A DNA stretch of 64,000 bases from Cryobacterium roopkundense. GTDB lineage: Bacteria > Actinomycetota > Actinomycetes > Actinomycetales > Microbacteriaceae. A program made the translations under genes and the position numbers. The notes under the pieces were generated by a model. The model made no database searches. It was not told where the DNA came from and was given only the letters and a program-made list of their open reading frames with translations. Shown one piece after another: positions 1 to 6,679 of this stretch; position 1 is the stretch's first letter, and each line of letters begins with the position of its first letter. Where the stretch lies: the NCBI RefSeq assembly GCF_014200405.1, contig NZ_JACHBQ010000001.1, positions 1,426,001 to 1,490,000 on the forward strand. Reading direction: 5' to 3'.

Positions 1-481
1 CAACCTGCAGCAGCTGTACCAGACGATCATTCTCGATCACTCGAAGGCCCGGCACGGTGCCTCCGCGGAGCCCCTGGCGGACATGCCCGCGCCTGTGCAC
101 GGCGAGGCGCGCGTGGCCGAGTCCCACCAGGTGAACACGACCTGCGGTGACGAGGTGACCATGCGGGTGACGCTGAGCCCGGCCGGGGCAGAGGCGCGCG
201 TCGAACACCTCGTCTGGCGCGGCGAGGGCTGCTCCATCTCCGTAGCATCCGCTTCGGTGCTTAACGACGAGCTGCGGGGGCTCACCGTGGCGGAGGCTCG
301 TGCGATTCTCGACACCTTTCGCGAGATGCTGCGCTCCCGTGGGACGATCGAACCCGACGAAGAGGTGCTCGGCGACGCGGCCGCCTTCGGGGGAGTCTCC
401 CGTTACCCAGCCCGGGTGAAGTGCGCGATGCTGCCGTGGGTTGCCTTCGAGGCCGCCGTGCTCGAGGCTGAATCCAGTTAA
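1..481 (+). CDS. sufU: Fe-S cluster assembly scaffold SufU (5' partial)
   Basis: SufU-type protein that accepts sulfur from the SufS desulfurase and supports Fe-S cluster assembly in the cytosol. The frame is already open at base 2, reading NLQQLYQTIILDHSK, the typical SufU N-terminus, so only the first residue or two are missing; an ATG at 83 is internal. About 159 residues are visible. The three family cysteines are present, in NTTCGDEV, GEGCSIS and RVKCAML. The gene ends at TAA 479-481. In this group sufU normally follows sufS and the rest of the suf operon, which would lie off the left edge. The family assignment rests on motif and length and is firm. Confidence 0.93.
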   Translation, partial: NLQQLYQTIILDHSKARHGASAEPLADMPAPVHGEARVAESHQVNTTCGDEVTMRVTLSPAGAEARVEHLVWRGEGCSISVASASVLNDELRGLTVAEARAILDTFREMLRSRGTIEPDEEVLGDAAAFGGVSRYPARVKCAMLPWVAFEAAVLEAESS

Positions 482-489
482 GGGGACAT

Positions 490-507
490 GGGGGCCAAAA
501 GGCCCTT
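490..507 (+). terminator. Weak hairpin after sufU
   Basis: A GGGCC/GGCCC stem with an AAAA loop, extendable by G-U pairs, starts about 10 bases after the sufU stop and is followed by TTCTGTT. The stem is short and the T-run is broken, so termination is only plausible. Confidence 0.4.
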
Positions 508-581
508 CTGTTACTGAACGGCCGTCCGGTACGTTGAGGGAACGAGCCAGTTTTTCACGGGGTTAGCAGGAAGAAGCGTCA

Positions 582-971
582 ATGTCGACAGCGATCCCGA
601 GTGCGGTCATCGAAGCAACAGCCACGCTTCGGGGCAAGGGCTGGGCGATCGATATTCCCGAGCTCGGCACCGGCGGCCAGGCCTCGACCGTAAAGCGGAT
701 CGACGCGACCGCCACCGAGGTCGCGGCGCTGTGGCTGCACCGGTCGCCCGAGGACGTCGACGTGAACGTGACCCTGCAGATTCCCGACGAGACACTGGTG
801 ATCTGGGGCAGCGCGCAGGAGCTCTGCGAGGTCGCGCGAGCAGCCACCCTGGAGGCCGCCGTGCTGCGCAAGCGCGCCGTTCAGGGGCTGCGCGAACAGG
901 GGTACACCCTCGACGCCGTGGCTCGGGCCTTCGGAATCTCCACCCAGCGCGCCCACCAACTCACCCAGTAG
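582..971 (+). CDS. Orphan HicB-like protein with C-terminal helix-turn-helix
   Basis: 129-residue soluble protein. Residues 1 to about 60 (GKGWAIDIPEL, then TEVAALWLHRSPEDVDVNV) look like the small beta-alpha fold of HicB antitoxins. The C-terminus (GYTLDAVARAFGISTQRAHQ) reads as a helix-turn-helix. HicB proteins neutralise the HicA RNase and repress their own operon, but no HicA-like frame is visible on either side, so a toxin-antitoxin role is not supported here. It may be a stand-alone DNA-binding protein. An AGGAAG ribosome binding site precedes the ATG. It is separated from sufU by a weak hairpin and converges on the SDR gene. Fold assignment is moderate; function is unknown. Confidence 0.6.
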   Translation: MSTAIPSAVIEATATLRGKGWAIDIPELGTGGQASTVKRIDATATEVAALWLHRSPEDVDVNVTLQIPDETLVIWGSAQELCEVARAATLEAAVLRKRAVQGLREQGYTLDAVARAFGISTQRAHQLTQ

Positions 972-1115
972 CCCGCCGATCCCGGGGGCCAATTCAGGTA
1001 AGCCGATGGTAGCGGCCACGGCTGGCCCCGAAACGACGCGGATCCTCCTCGCGGCTTGGGAGTTTCTCCTGAATTCGCCATTGGGAGGCAAGGCGGCCAG
1101 CACGGCGGCGCGGGA

Positions 1116-1871
1116 TCAGACGGGGAGGCCGGCGAGAAAGTCGTCGTAGGTGCGGGTGCCGAGGCGGTTGCCGGGGGCCAGATTGTGGCCTGCCCGGAAG
1201 GCGGCGAACGTGGCGCCGGGAAGCAGCACGGGAACCACGGGGCGCCGCGTACCGATTGACTTGAGCGTGGCCCGGGCCAGGTCGGAGGCTCGCACCACCT
1301 GGGGCCCGCCGATGTCGGCCACCCGCCCTGAGCCTCGGGTGAGGGCGAGGGCCAGCAACTGGTCGGCCACGTAGTGCACGTCGATCGGCTGCAAGCGGAT
1401 GCTGGGGGCCAGCACCACGGGCATCTGGCGTTGGGACGTGAAAATCGTGAAGATCAGGTTGTGAAACTGGGTGGCGCGTTGAATCGTGAACGGCAGCCCC
1501 GAACTCTCGACCACGTCTTCGGTGGCTCGTTTCTCCCGGTAATAGCCTAGCGGAATGCGGTCGACCCCCACGATGGAGACGTAGATGAGGTGCGGTGGTG
1601 TGGCCGAGCGACGGGCGGCGTCCACGAGTCGACGGGTCATGCGTGCGTCGCCCCCGCGCGAATTTGTGGCGCAGTGGATGATCGTGTCGACGCCCGTGAG
1701 GGCGGCATCGAGGCCCTCGCCGGTGGACAGGTCGCCCTGCGCCCAGGTGGCTGGGGCACGTCCGGCCGGTGCGGGCCGTCGGCTGAGCGTGCGCGCGGCG
1801 CGTGGCGGCGCGAGCGAGTCGATCGCACGACCGAGAGTTCCGGTAGCGCCGGTCAGCAGTAGTGAGCTCAT
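1116..1871 (-). CDS. Atypical short-chain dehydrogenase / NmrA-like NAD(P)-binding protein
   Basis: 251-residue protein beginning with a Rossmann dinucleotide-binding loop, LLLTGATGTLGRA. Later motifs (DTIIHCATNS, YVSIVGVDRI, YYREKRATEDVVESSG) fit atypical, NmrA/SDR5-like members that bind NAD(P)(H) but often act on small substrates or as redox sensors. The YxxxK pair is present as YREKR. The start is ATG 1871, because longer versions would run into fliW. The substrate cannot be told from sequence. It sits just after fliW on the same strand with a 26-base gap, so it might be read through from the flagellar operon, but nothing else links it to motility. Confidence 0.8.
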   Translation of the reverse strand: MSSLLLTGATGTLGRAIDSLAPPRAARTLSRRPAPAGRAPATWAQGDLSTGEGLDAALTGVDTIIHCATNSRGGDARMTRRLVDAARRSATPPHLIYVSIVGVDRIPLGYYREKRATEDVVESSGLPFTIQRATQFHNLIFTIFTSQRQMPVVLAPSIRLQPIDVHYVADQLLALALTRGSGRVADIGGPQVVRASDLARATLKSIGTRRPVVPVLLPGATFAAFRAGHNLAPGNRLGTRTYDDFLAGLPV

Positions 1872-1897
1872 GTGGCCCAGTCTGGCACCGGTACGGG

Positions 1898-2278
1898 TTA
1901 TGCGGCGGTGTTGAGCTCGGCGCGCAGAGGCCAGTCCTGGCCCTCGAGAATCACCTGGGCGCACATGCCGGTGGCGGCGTTCACGACGATGGGCGCCATC
2001 AGATTCACGGTCGTACTCCCCTCACCGGGGTTGACGACCACGAGAACGAGGGCATCCGTGGGTGCAGTCAGTGACAGCGCGTCGGACTGCTCCGACGAAA
2101 TGTACGGCGTGTAGTCGGGCAGGTACACGGAGGCGTCGAGCACGTAGAGGCGCGTGCTTGGGTTGGGCACCGCCTGCAGCGAGTAGAGACCGTCGGCGCC
2201 GTCGACGGTGTTGAGGGTGAAGTCAGTGAGCGGCGCGAGGCCGGGCGGGGGAGTGACGAAGGTCAGGGCGGGGCTCAT
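1898..2278 (-). CDS. fliW: Flagellar assembly factor FliW
   Basis: 126-residue FliW, last gene of the minus-strand operon flgN-flgK-flgL-fliW. It overlaps flgL by four bases (ATGA). In Bacillus, FliW binds free flagellin or, alternatively, CsrA. When flagellin is exported, released FliW inhibits CsrA and allows flagellin translation. The body (FVTPPPGLAPL, SEQSDALSLTAPTDALVLVVVN, NLMAPIVVNAATGMCAQVI) carries the usual FliW core, including the NLxAPIVVN stretch. Both partners are in this window: flagellin at 8343 and csrA at 37145. The flagellin leader also contains a CsrA-type hairpin. Identification is firm; the regulatory role is inferred from the family and that leader. Confidence 0.92.
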   Translation of the reverse strand: MSPALTFVTPPPGLAPLTDFTLNTVDGADGLYSLQAVPNPSTRLYVLDASVYLPDYTPYISSEQSDALSLTAPTDALVLVVVNPGEGSTTVNLMAPIVVNAATGMCAQVILEGQDWPLRAELNTAA

Positions 2279-3156
2279 CGCAGAAAGTCCATCAGGGTCG
2301 GTTGGAGCACGCGGGCGGTCACCGCGAGGGCCGATTGGTAGGTGACCTCCTGCAGCTTGAGGTCGACGATTACTTGGGCCAGGTCCACGTCTTCGAGGCC
2401 GGAGCGCTGCGACTCGAGCGACCCGGATTGCTCGAGCAGCGTGCCCTGGGCGCGTTCCATGCGTGCCTGGCGGGCACCCACCTCCGAGCGCTGGCCGATG
2501 ACCACGGCCAGACGCTCGTCCACGTCACCGAGCTGGTCGTTCACGGGGGTGCCATCTCGCAGGTTGCTCGCGATCGTGTCGATCAGGGAGAAGACCGAAT
2601 TCGCGCCGCTGCCGAACACGGCCCCGCCATCGGCATCCACTCGCACTGTCGTGTCGGCGCCGATGCGCCTCGTCACGCTGCTGCCTGTGTCGCCGGTGAA
2701 GCTGTAGTCACTCCTGAAAGCGGCCCCGGCGTCGGAGCTGCCCGCGAAGACAGTGCGGCCGAGGTAGGAGGTGTTGGCAAGGCCGAGCAGGTCATCTTTC
2801 AGGCCCTCGAGCTCCACCGCGATGGCTTCCTTGGCCGCGGGGGAGAGCGCGCCGTTGCCGCCCTGCACCGTGAGGTCGCGCACGCGGTTCATGATGTTGG
2901 TCGACGCGCCGAGGGCGGAGTCGAGGGTAGTGAGCCAGTCGTTGCCGTTGTCGGCGTTGCGGCTGTACTGATCCACCGCGCGTGCCTCGGCACGCACCGA
3001 CAGCGCGGCGGCCGCGGCGGTCGGGTCGTCGGAGGCACGGTTGATCGCCTTGAGCGAGCTCGCTTGCTCCTGCAGCCGCGACATGTTGGCCATGTTCTCC
3101 TGCAGGTTTTGCTGCGCGGTGCGCATCTGAGTCTGGCTGGTGACGCGAGAAATCAT
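2275..3156 (-). CDS. flgL: Flagellar hook-filament junction protein FlgL (HAP3)
   Basis: 293 residues, normal for FlgL. It begins MISRVTSQTQMRTAQQNLQ and carries flagellin-like N- and C-terminal coiled-coil segments (residues about 5-140 and 220-293) around a short middle. FlgL is secreted through the flagellar export apparatus and forms the ring joining FlgK to the filament. A GGAAGG ribosome binding site precedes the ATG. The gene lies three bases after flgK, overlaps fliW, and is transcribed with flgN and flgK from the sigma-28-type promoter at 5175-5201. Confidence 0.93.
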   Translation of the reverse strand: MISRVTSQTQMRTAQQNLQENMANMSRLQEQASSLKAINRASDDPTAAAAALSVRAEARAVDQYSRNADNGNDWLTTLDSALGASTNIMNRVRDLTVQGGNGALSPAAKEAIAVELEGLKDDLLGLANTSYLGRTVFAGSSDAGAAFRSDYSFTGDTGSSVTRRIGADTTVRVDADGGAVFGSGANSVFSLIDTIASNLRDGTPVNDQLGDVDERLAVVIGQRSEVGARQARMERAQGTLLEQSGSLESQRSGLEDVDLAQVIVDLKLQEVTYQSALAVTARVLQPTLMDFLR

Positions 3157-3159
3157 CGG

Positions 3160-4605
3160 TTACCTTCCCACCAATCCGGTGCGGTTGATCAGGGTGTCGA
3201 GCATCTCGTCGACGGCGGTCATCACTCGTGCCGCTCCCTGGTAGGCGTGCTGGAACATGAGCAGGTTCACGTTTTCTTCATCGAGATCCACGGAGGCGTT
3301 GGCGAGCTGCTGCCCCGCAGCGGATGTCGCGCTCGAGCTGGCGACATTGGCCTGCTGGAGCTGGCCCTGCGTCGCAACGCCGAGCTCCGTGACGAACTTC
3401 GACCAGACCGAGTCGGGGGATTCGACGGCCAGGCCGTCGGCATCGACAGCCTGGCCGGCGCCGAGCTGCGCGATCGCGTCGGCGATCGATCCGTCGTACG
3501 TGCCGAGGTTGGGGTCGCCCGCGTGCACGTCGGCGCCGGAGAGGGGAACCACGCTGAGGCTGGCGGCGGCATTGTCGCCCGAGTTATAGGCGAAGAACGA
3601 CGTGCCACCGGCATCCGTTCCGTAAATGTTGTTGACCTTGTCGGCCAGCCCGCTCGCGAACGAGTTGTAGGAGTCGGCAGCGGCCACGATCGGCCCGCCG
3701 TTGGCCAGCATCGACAGCGCGCCGGCGATCTCGCCGCTGTCCACGAGCACGGGCGTTCCGGCGCGGGCGGAATCCTGCCAAACGAGGCGGGTGTTGTCGG
3801 CCACGCCAGGTGCCGATTCCGTCATCGCCGCCGTCAGTGTTGCCGCCCCCGACGTGGCCAGCGCGTGCGCCCTGTCTCCCGACACGAGCGCGTTGCCACC
3901 GATGAGCACGTCGACAGTGCCGTCTGCCTTGTCGCGCACGGTGGCGCCGGTGAGGGCCGCGATCGTGGTGGTGAGAGCGCTGCGCTGGTCAAGCAACTCA
4001 TTGGCCGAGCCGCCGGAGGCCAGGGTGGAGCGGATGCGGGCGTTCAGATTGGCCACCTGGCTGGCGGCGCTGTTGAGCTCGCTCACCATGCCGTTCAGGT
4101 CGTTGCGCACGCTCGACCACTCGGAGGAGACGGCCGCATAGCCCTGCTTGATCTGTCCCACGAGTTCGGCCGCGTTTCCGAGCAGCAGCGCGGCGGGCGC
4201 CGAGGTATCGGCCCCGTTGGCGAGGTTCTGCCAGCCGGCCCAGAAATCACCGAGCTTGGCGGAGAGACCGTTCTCGCTCGGCTCCTTGAGCGAACCCTCG
4301 AGCGCGCTCAGCGAATTTGCGCGCACCGCGGTGTAACCCGCAGTGCCCGATGAAAAGCGCACCTGGGCATCCAGTTGGGCGCTGCCGAGGCGGGCCACGC
4401 CATCAACGGTGACGCCCTGGCCGATGCGGATGTTGTTCGTGAACATTCCGGTCTGCGCCGTGGGGCTGAGCGCCGAGGTTTCGATGCGCTGGCGGGTGTA
4501 ACCGGCGGTGTTGGCGTTGGCGATGTTCTGCCCCACCACGTCGAGGCCCTTGCGCGCGGCGACGAGGCCACTGTAGGCCGCGTTCAGTCCGCCGAAGGTG
4601 CTCAT
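3160..4605 (-). CDS. flgK: Flagellar hook-associated protein FlgK (HAP1)
   Basis: 481 residues. The N-terminal rod/hook-family signature is clear (STFGGLNAAYSGLVAARKGL, then VGQNIANANTAGYTRQRI), and the C-terminus DEENVNLLMFQHAYQGAARV is the matching flg_bbr segment. FlgK sits directly on the hook and, with FlgL, adapts it to the filament. The middle (residues about 170-400) is variable, as usual. The ATG is preceded by GGGAGA. The gene follows flgN with a 10-base gap and precedes flgL. The substrate chaperone for FlgK is expected to be the flgN product. Confidence 0.94.
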   Translation of the reverse strand: MSTFGGLNAAYSGLVAARKGLDVVGQNIANANTAGYTRQRIETSALSPTAQTGMFTNNIRIGQGVTVDGVARLGSAQLDAQVRFSSGTAGYTAVRANSLSALEGSLKEPSENGLSAKLGDFWAGWQNLANGADTSAPAALLLGNAAELVGQIKQGYAAVSSEWSSVRNDLNGMVSELNSAASQVANLNARIRSTLASGGSANELLDQRSALTTTIAALTGATVRDKADGTVDVLIGGNALVSGDRAHALATSGAATLTAAMTESAPGVADNTRLVWQDSARAGTPVLVDSGEIAGALSMLANGGPIVAAADSYNSFASGLADKVNNIYGTDAGGTSFFAYNSGDNAAASLSVVPLSGADVHAGDPNLGTYDGSIADAIAQLGAGQAVDADGLAVESPDSVWSKFVTELGVATQGQLQQANVASSSATSAAGQQLANASVDLDEENVNLLMFQHAYQGAARVMTAVDEMLDTLINRTGLVGR

Positions 4606-4615
4606 TCGGGTCTCC

Positions 4616-5101
4616 CTACAGGTTCCGGTCGAAAAGGCGGGCGGCGGTCGCGGCCACGTCGGTGGCGCCGTGAGCGTCGTAGGTCTTCACATCGGGGTTC
4701 AGGCCGGCGAGAGTTTCCTGAGTCGAACGGCTCGCGGCCCGAATGAACTGTTCGTTCACATCTTTGAGCTGCTTGATCTGGGTGGTGAGGTCGGCCATGG
4801 CCTTGAGGTGTGCGCCGAGAATTTCGGTCCACGGGCCGGAGGGGGCACTCGCGGCGAGTTCGCGCAGGGTGGCGTCCTGGGAGCTGCCCCACTCGGTGGC
4901 GAGGGCGGCGACTTCCACAGAGCGGCCGAGGCCGGCTTCACGAACGAGGGTGAGCACCTGCTCCACCTCGCGGGTGGCGTGCTGCAGCCAGCGGCTCTTG
5001 CCGCCCTGCAGCAGCAGTTGTTCCTCTTCAAGTTTGAAGACGAGCAGCTCCAGCAACTCACGTTCGCGCCACAGCAACGCGGACAGCTCATTGGCACCCA
5101 T
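4616..5101 (-). CDS. flgN: FlgN-type flagellar export chaperone
   Basis: 161-residue, mostly helical protein starting MGANELSALLWRERELLELL, with the long amphipathic helices of the FlgN family (residues about 5-60 and 95-140). FlgN binds FlgK and FlgL in the cytosol and delivers them to the export gate. The start is placed at ATG 5101. A frame open to 5206 exists, but it would begin upstream of the transcription start expected from the promoter at 5175-5201. First gene of the flgN-flgK-flgL-fliW operon. Family assignment rests on size, helicity and position next to flgK, since FlgN sequences are weakly conserved. Confidence 0.85.
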   Translation of the reverse strand: MGANELSALLWRERELLELLVFKLEEEQLLLQGGKSRWLQHATREVEQVLTLVREAGLGRSVEVAALATEWGSSQDATLRELAASAPSGPWTEILGAHLKAMADLTTQIKQLKDVNEQFIRAASRSTQETLAGLNPDVKTYDAHGATDVAATAARLFDRNL

Positions 5102-5174
5102 GTGCTTCAACCACCATCTCAGATTCGTGCCGTGCCGCCCGCACATTGCAAGGCTTTCAGCGCATACGTAGGCA

Positions 5175-5201
5175 CTATCGGCAGGGGTTGAGACAACGTT
5201 A
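5175..5201 (-). promoter_or_regulatory. Sigma-28-type promoter for flgN-flgK-flgL-fliW
   Basis: On the minus strand: TAACGTTG, an 11-base gap, then GCCGATAG. This matches the sigma-28 pattern TAAAGTTT-N11-GCCGATAA and has exactly the spacing of four other copies in this window. The -10 element ends 74 bases upstream of the flgN ATG. Confidence 0.85.
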
Positions 5202-5244
5202 GTCAATGAACGCTGAATATCACCCTAAATGGGGTCAAATTGAT

Positions 5245-5283
5245 GTCCTCCGAAATGAGGACACGTTCTGCCCCGATTCGGGG
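5245..5283 (+). promoter_or_regulatory. Paired dyads between flgN and fliA
   Basis: Two perfect inverted repeats lie close together: GTCCTC-N6-GAGGAC at 5245-5262, and CCCCG-ATT-CGGGG at 5271-5283, followed by GTGTTTT. The first looks like an operator for a dimeric regulator. The second could be a short terminator on the plus strand. Neither is tied to a known regulator. Confidence 0.4.
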
Positions 5284-5373
5284 GTGTTTTGGTACAGAAC
5301 GGGCCCGGCATGACCCTAGGCTGTGAATCGCAGGTGAATGGGCATTCGCAGGGGCGCACGATTCACGCGAGAC

Positions 5374-5398
5374 GCCTGCGCGTGCATCAGGCTTTTTT
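5374..5398 (+). terminator. Terminator-like hairpin in the fliA leader
   Basis: GCCTG at 5374-5378 and CAGGC at 5388-5392 form a stem that is followed at once by six T residues (5393-5398). It lies 22 bases before the fliA GTG and just before its GGGGGGAAA ribosome binding site. A transcript starting upstream would have to read through it to express fliA, so it may be an attenuator. The stem is only five base pairs. Confidence 0.45.
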
Positions 5399-5420
5399 GA
5401 CAACTCGGGGGGAAACGCAC

Positions 5421-6239
5421 GTGAACCGTTCGGAGCGCAATCAACTAGTCGTTGAGAACCTGCCGCTGGTCGGTTACCTCGTCGCCGAGACGTGGGCCAA
5501 GGCCCGCCACCTGTCGCGCGACGACCTGGCTTCGGCCGGCGCGATGGCCCTGATTACCTCGGCGGATGCCTTCAACGCCGCCCTCGGCGTGCCCTTCGGC
5601 GCGTTCGCCCGTCGTCGCATCATCGGTGCCTTTGCCGACGAGATGCGCTCCAACGACTGGGCCACCCGCGGTGCCCGCCGACGCATCAAAGAGACCCTCG
5701 CCGTACAGGAAACCCTGTCCGCGGCCCTCGGGCGCACCCCCAACGTCGACGAGATCGCGGCCTCATTGGGGGTAGACCGTGAAACGGCCCTCGCCGGCAT
5801 CTCCGATGCCGCCCGCACGGTCTCGACAATCGACGACACCACGGCGGAATTCCTCATCGCCGACACGATTCTTCCCGAGGAATCGCTGCTCACCGCCGAG
5901 CGCCTGGGCTATCTGCGCTCCTCAATCTCGGCCCTGCCCGAGAAGTTCCGCTACGTCGTCGAGCAGATCTACTTCGAAGACCGCGCCGTTAAAGACATCG
6001 CCGCCGAACTCGGCACCACGCACTCCGCGGTGTCCCAGACCCGCGCCGAGGCCATCCGCCTCCTGCGCGACGGTCTCGGCACTCACTACTCCGACGACGC
6101 CGAGACAGAGTACGTTCCCGAGTCCCGCATCGCCCCGGCACGCCGAAGCGCCTATCTGGCGCGCCTCGCCGACCACTCCGCCGTGGCCATGACCCGAGCC
6201 GCCCACGCTCGCACCACAGACGTCCCCGTAGCCTCCTAG
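5421..6239 (+). CDS. fliA: Flagellar sigma factor FliA (sigma-28)
   Basis: 272-residue sigma-70-family factor. Region 2 (NLPLVGYLVAETW, then LASAGAMALITSADAFN and FGAFARRRIIGAFADEMR) is shortened in the way of FliA/WhiG. Region 3 (residues about 95-150) and region 4 (YLRSSISALPEKFRYVVE, then VKDIAAELGTTHSAVSQTRA) follow. A C-terminal tail of about 40 residues has no obvious function. The start is GTG 5421, with a strong GGGGGGAAA site; a longer frame to 5289 crosses the terminator-like hairpin. It should read the five sigma-28-type promoters found here. No sigma-28-type promoter is visible in front of fliA itself, and no FlgM anti-sigma gene is seen in the window. Confidence 0.92.
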   Translation: MNRSERNQLVVENLPLVGYLVAETWAKARHLSRDDLASAGAMALITSADAFNAALGVPFGAFARRRIIGAFADEMRSNDWATRGARRRIKETLAVQETLSAALGRTPNVDEIAASLGVDRETALAGISDAARTVSTIDDTTAEFLIADTILPEESLLTAERLGYLRSSISALPEKFRYVVEQIYFEDRAVKDIAAELGTTHSAVSQTRAEAIRLLRDGLGTHYSDDAETEYVPESRIAPARRSAYLARLADHSAVAMTRAAHARTTDVPVAS

Positions 6240-6300
6240 CCTCGCCCCGCCCGAGCCCCCGCCGCGCTCACCCGCACTCGCTCGCCTGCACTTGCTCGCA

Positions 6301-6400
6301 CTCGCTCGCCCGCGCTCGCACTCGCTCGCCCGCGCTCGCACTCGCTCGCCCGCGCTCGCACTCGCTCGCCCGCGCTCGCACTCGCTCGACCGCGCTCGAC
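6301..6400. repeat. 20-bp tandem repeat array
   Basis: Four exact copies of CTCGCTCGCCCGCGCTCGCA occupy 6301-6380. Degenerate copies lie on both sides, from about 6273 and to about 6400. It starts 60 bases after fliA. The period of 20 keeps several frames open on both strands and produces artificial repeat-rich reading frames. Function unknown; copy number is likely to vary between strains. Confidence 0.85.
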
Positions 6401-6410
6401 CGCGCTTTCA

Positions 6411-6660
6411 CCCATCTCGCTGGTCGAGCAGCGCCGTCTACGGCGCGTGTCGAGACTCCGCAAGTCGCTCTTCGGACGCTCGCGTCTCGTGCCCGACGCG
6501 CATAGCGCTTCCACCACTGGAGAGATCTGCTCACGAGGTCTCGACGGGCGCGGCCCAAAAGCGGGCCCGCTGCTCGACCAACGGAAAGGGGCGCGAGCGG
6601 GCGCGGCTCCTTCTTAGCGGGCACGAGACCGCGCGAGCCGCTCTCCGGTCACTCGCGTCT
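6411..6660. repeat. Dispersed intergenic repeat with inverted ends
   Basis: The gap between the tandem array and the HNH gene contains CTGGTCGAGCAGCG near 6420 and its inverse CGCTGCTCGACCA near 6571, so the segment has inverted ends. The 18-base string CCCATCTCGCTGGTCGAG at 6411-6428 recurs exactly, in inverse orientation, at 58718-58735. GGTCGAGCAGCG also occurs near 21930. No convincing gene is seen between 6240 and 6679. Confidence 0.6.
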
Positions 6661-6679
6661 CACTGCTGCTGCGGGGCCG

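Noticed and set aside
991..1075. Inverted AATTCAGG/CCTGAATT pair downstream of the HicB-like gene
   Set aside because: Arms of eight bases are about 70 bases apart; too weak to call a terminator or element.
2302..4353. A 683-codon open frame antisense to flgL and flgK
   Set aside because: It mirrors two well-recognised genes on the other strand; the protein is His/Arg/Gly-rich with no motifs, an effect of high GC content. The same holds for the long antisense frames at 12703-14430 (fliF), 34474-35931 (flhA) and 53763-55718 (pyc).
6301..6400. Tandem array as a CRISPR
   Set aside because: Units are contiguous with no spacers and no cas genes are present.
6236..6517. Repeat-rich protein frame (RASASAGERV-type) on the minus strand
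   Set aside because: Produced by the 20-bp tandem repeat, which keeps frames open; no start signal or family likeness.
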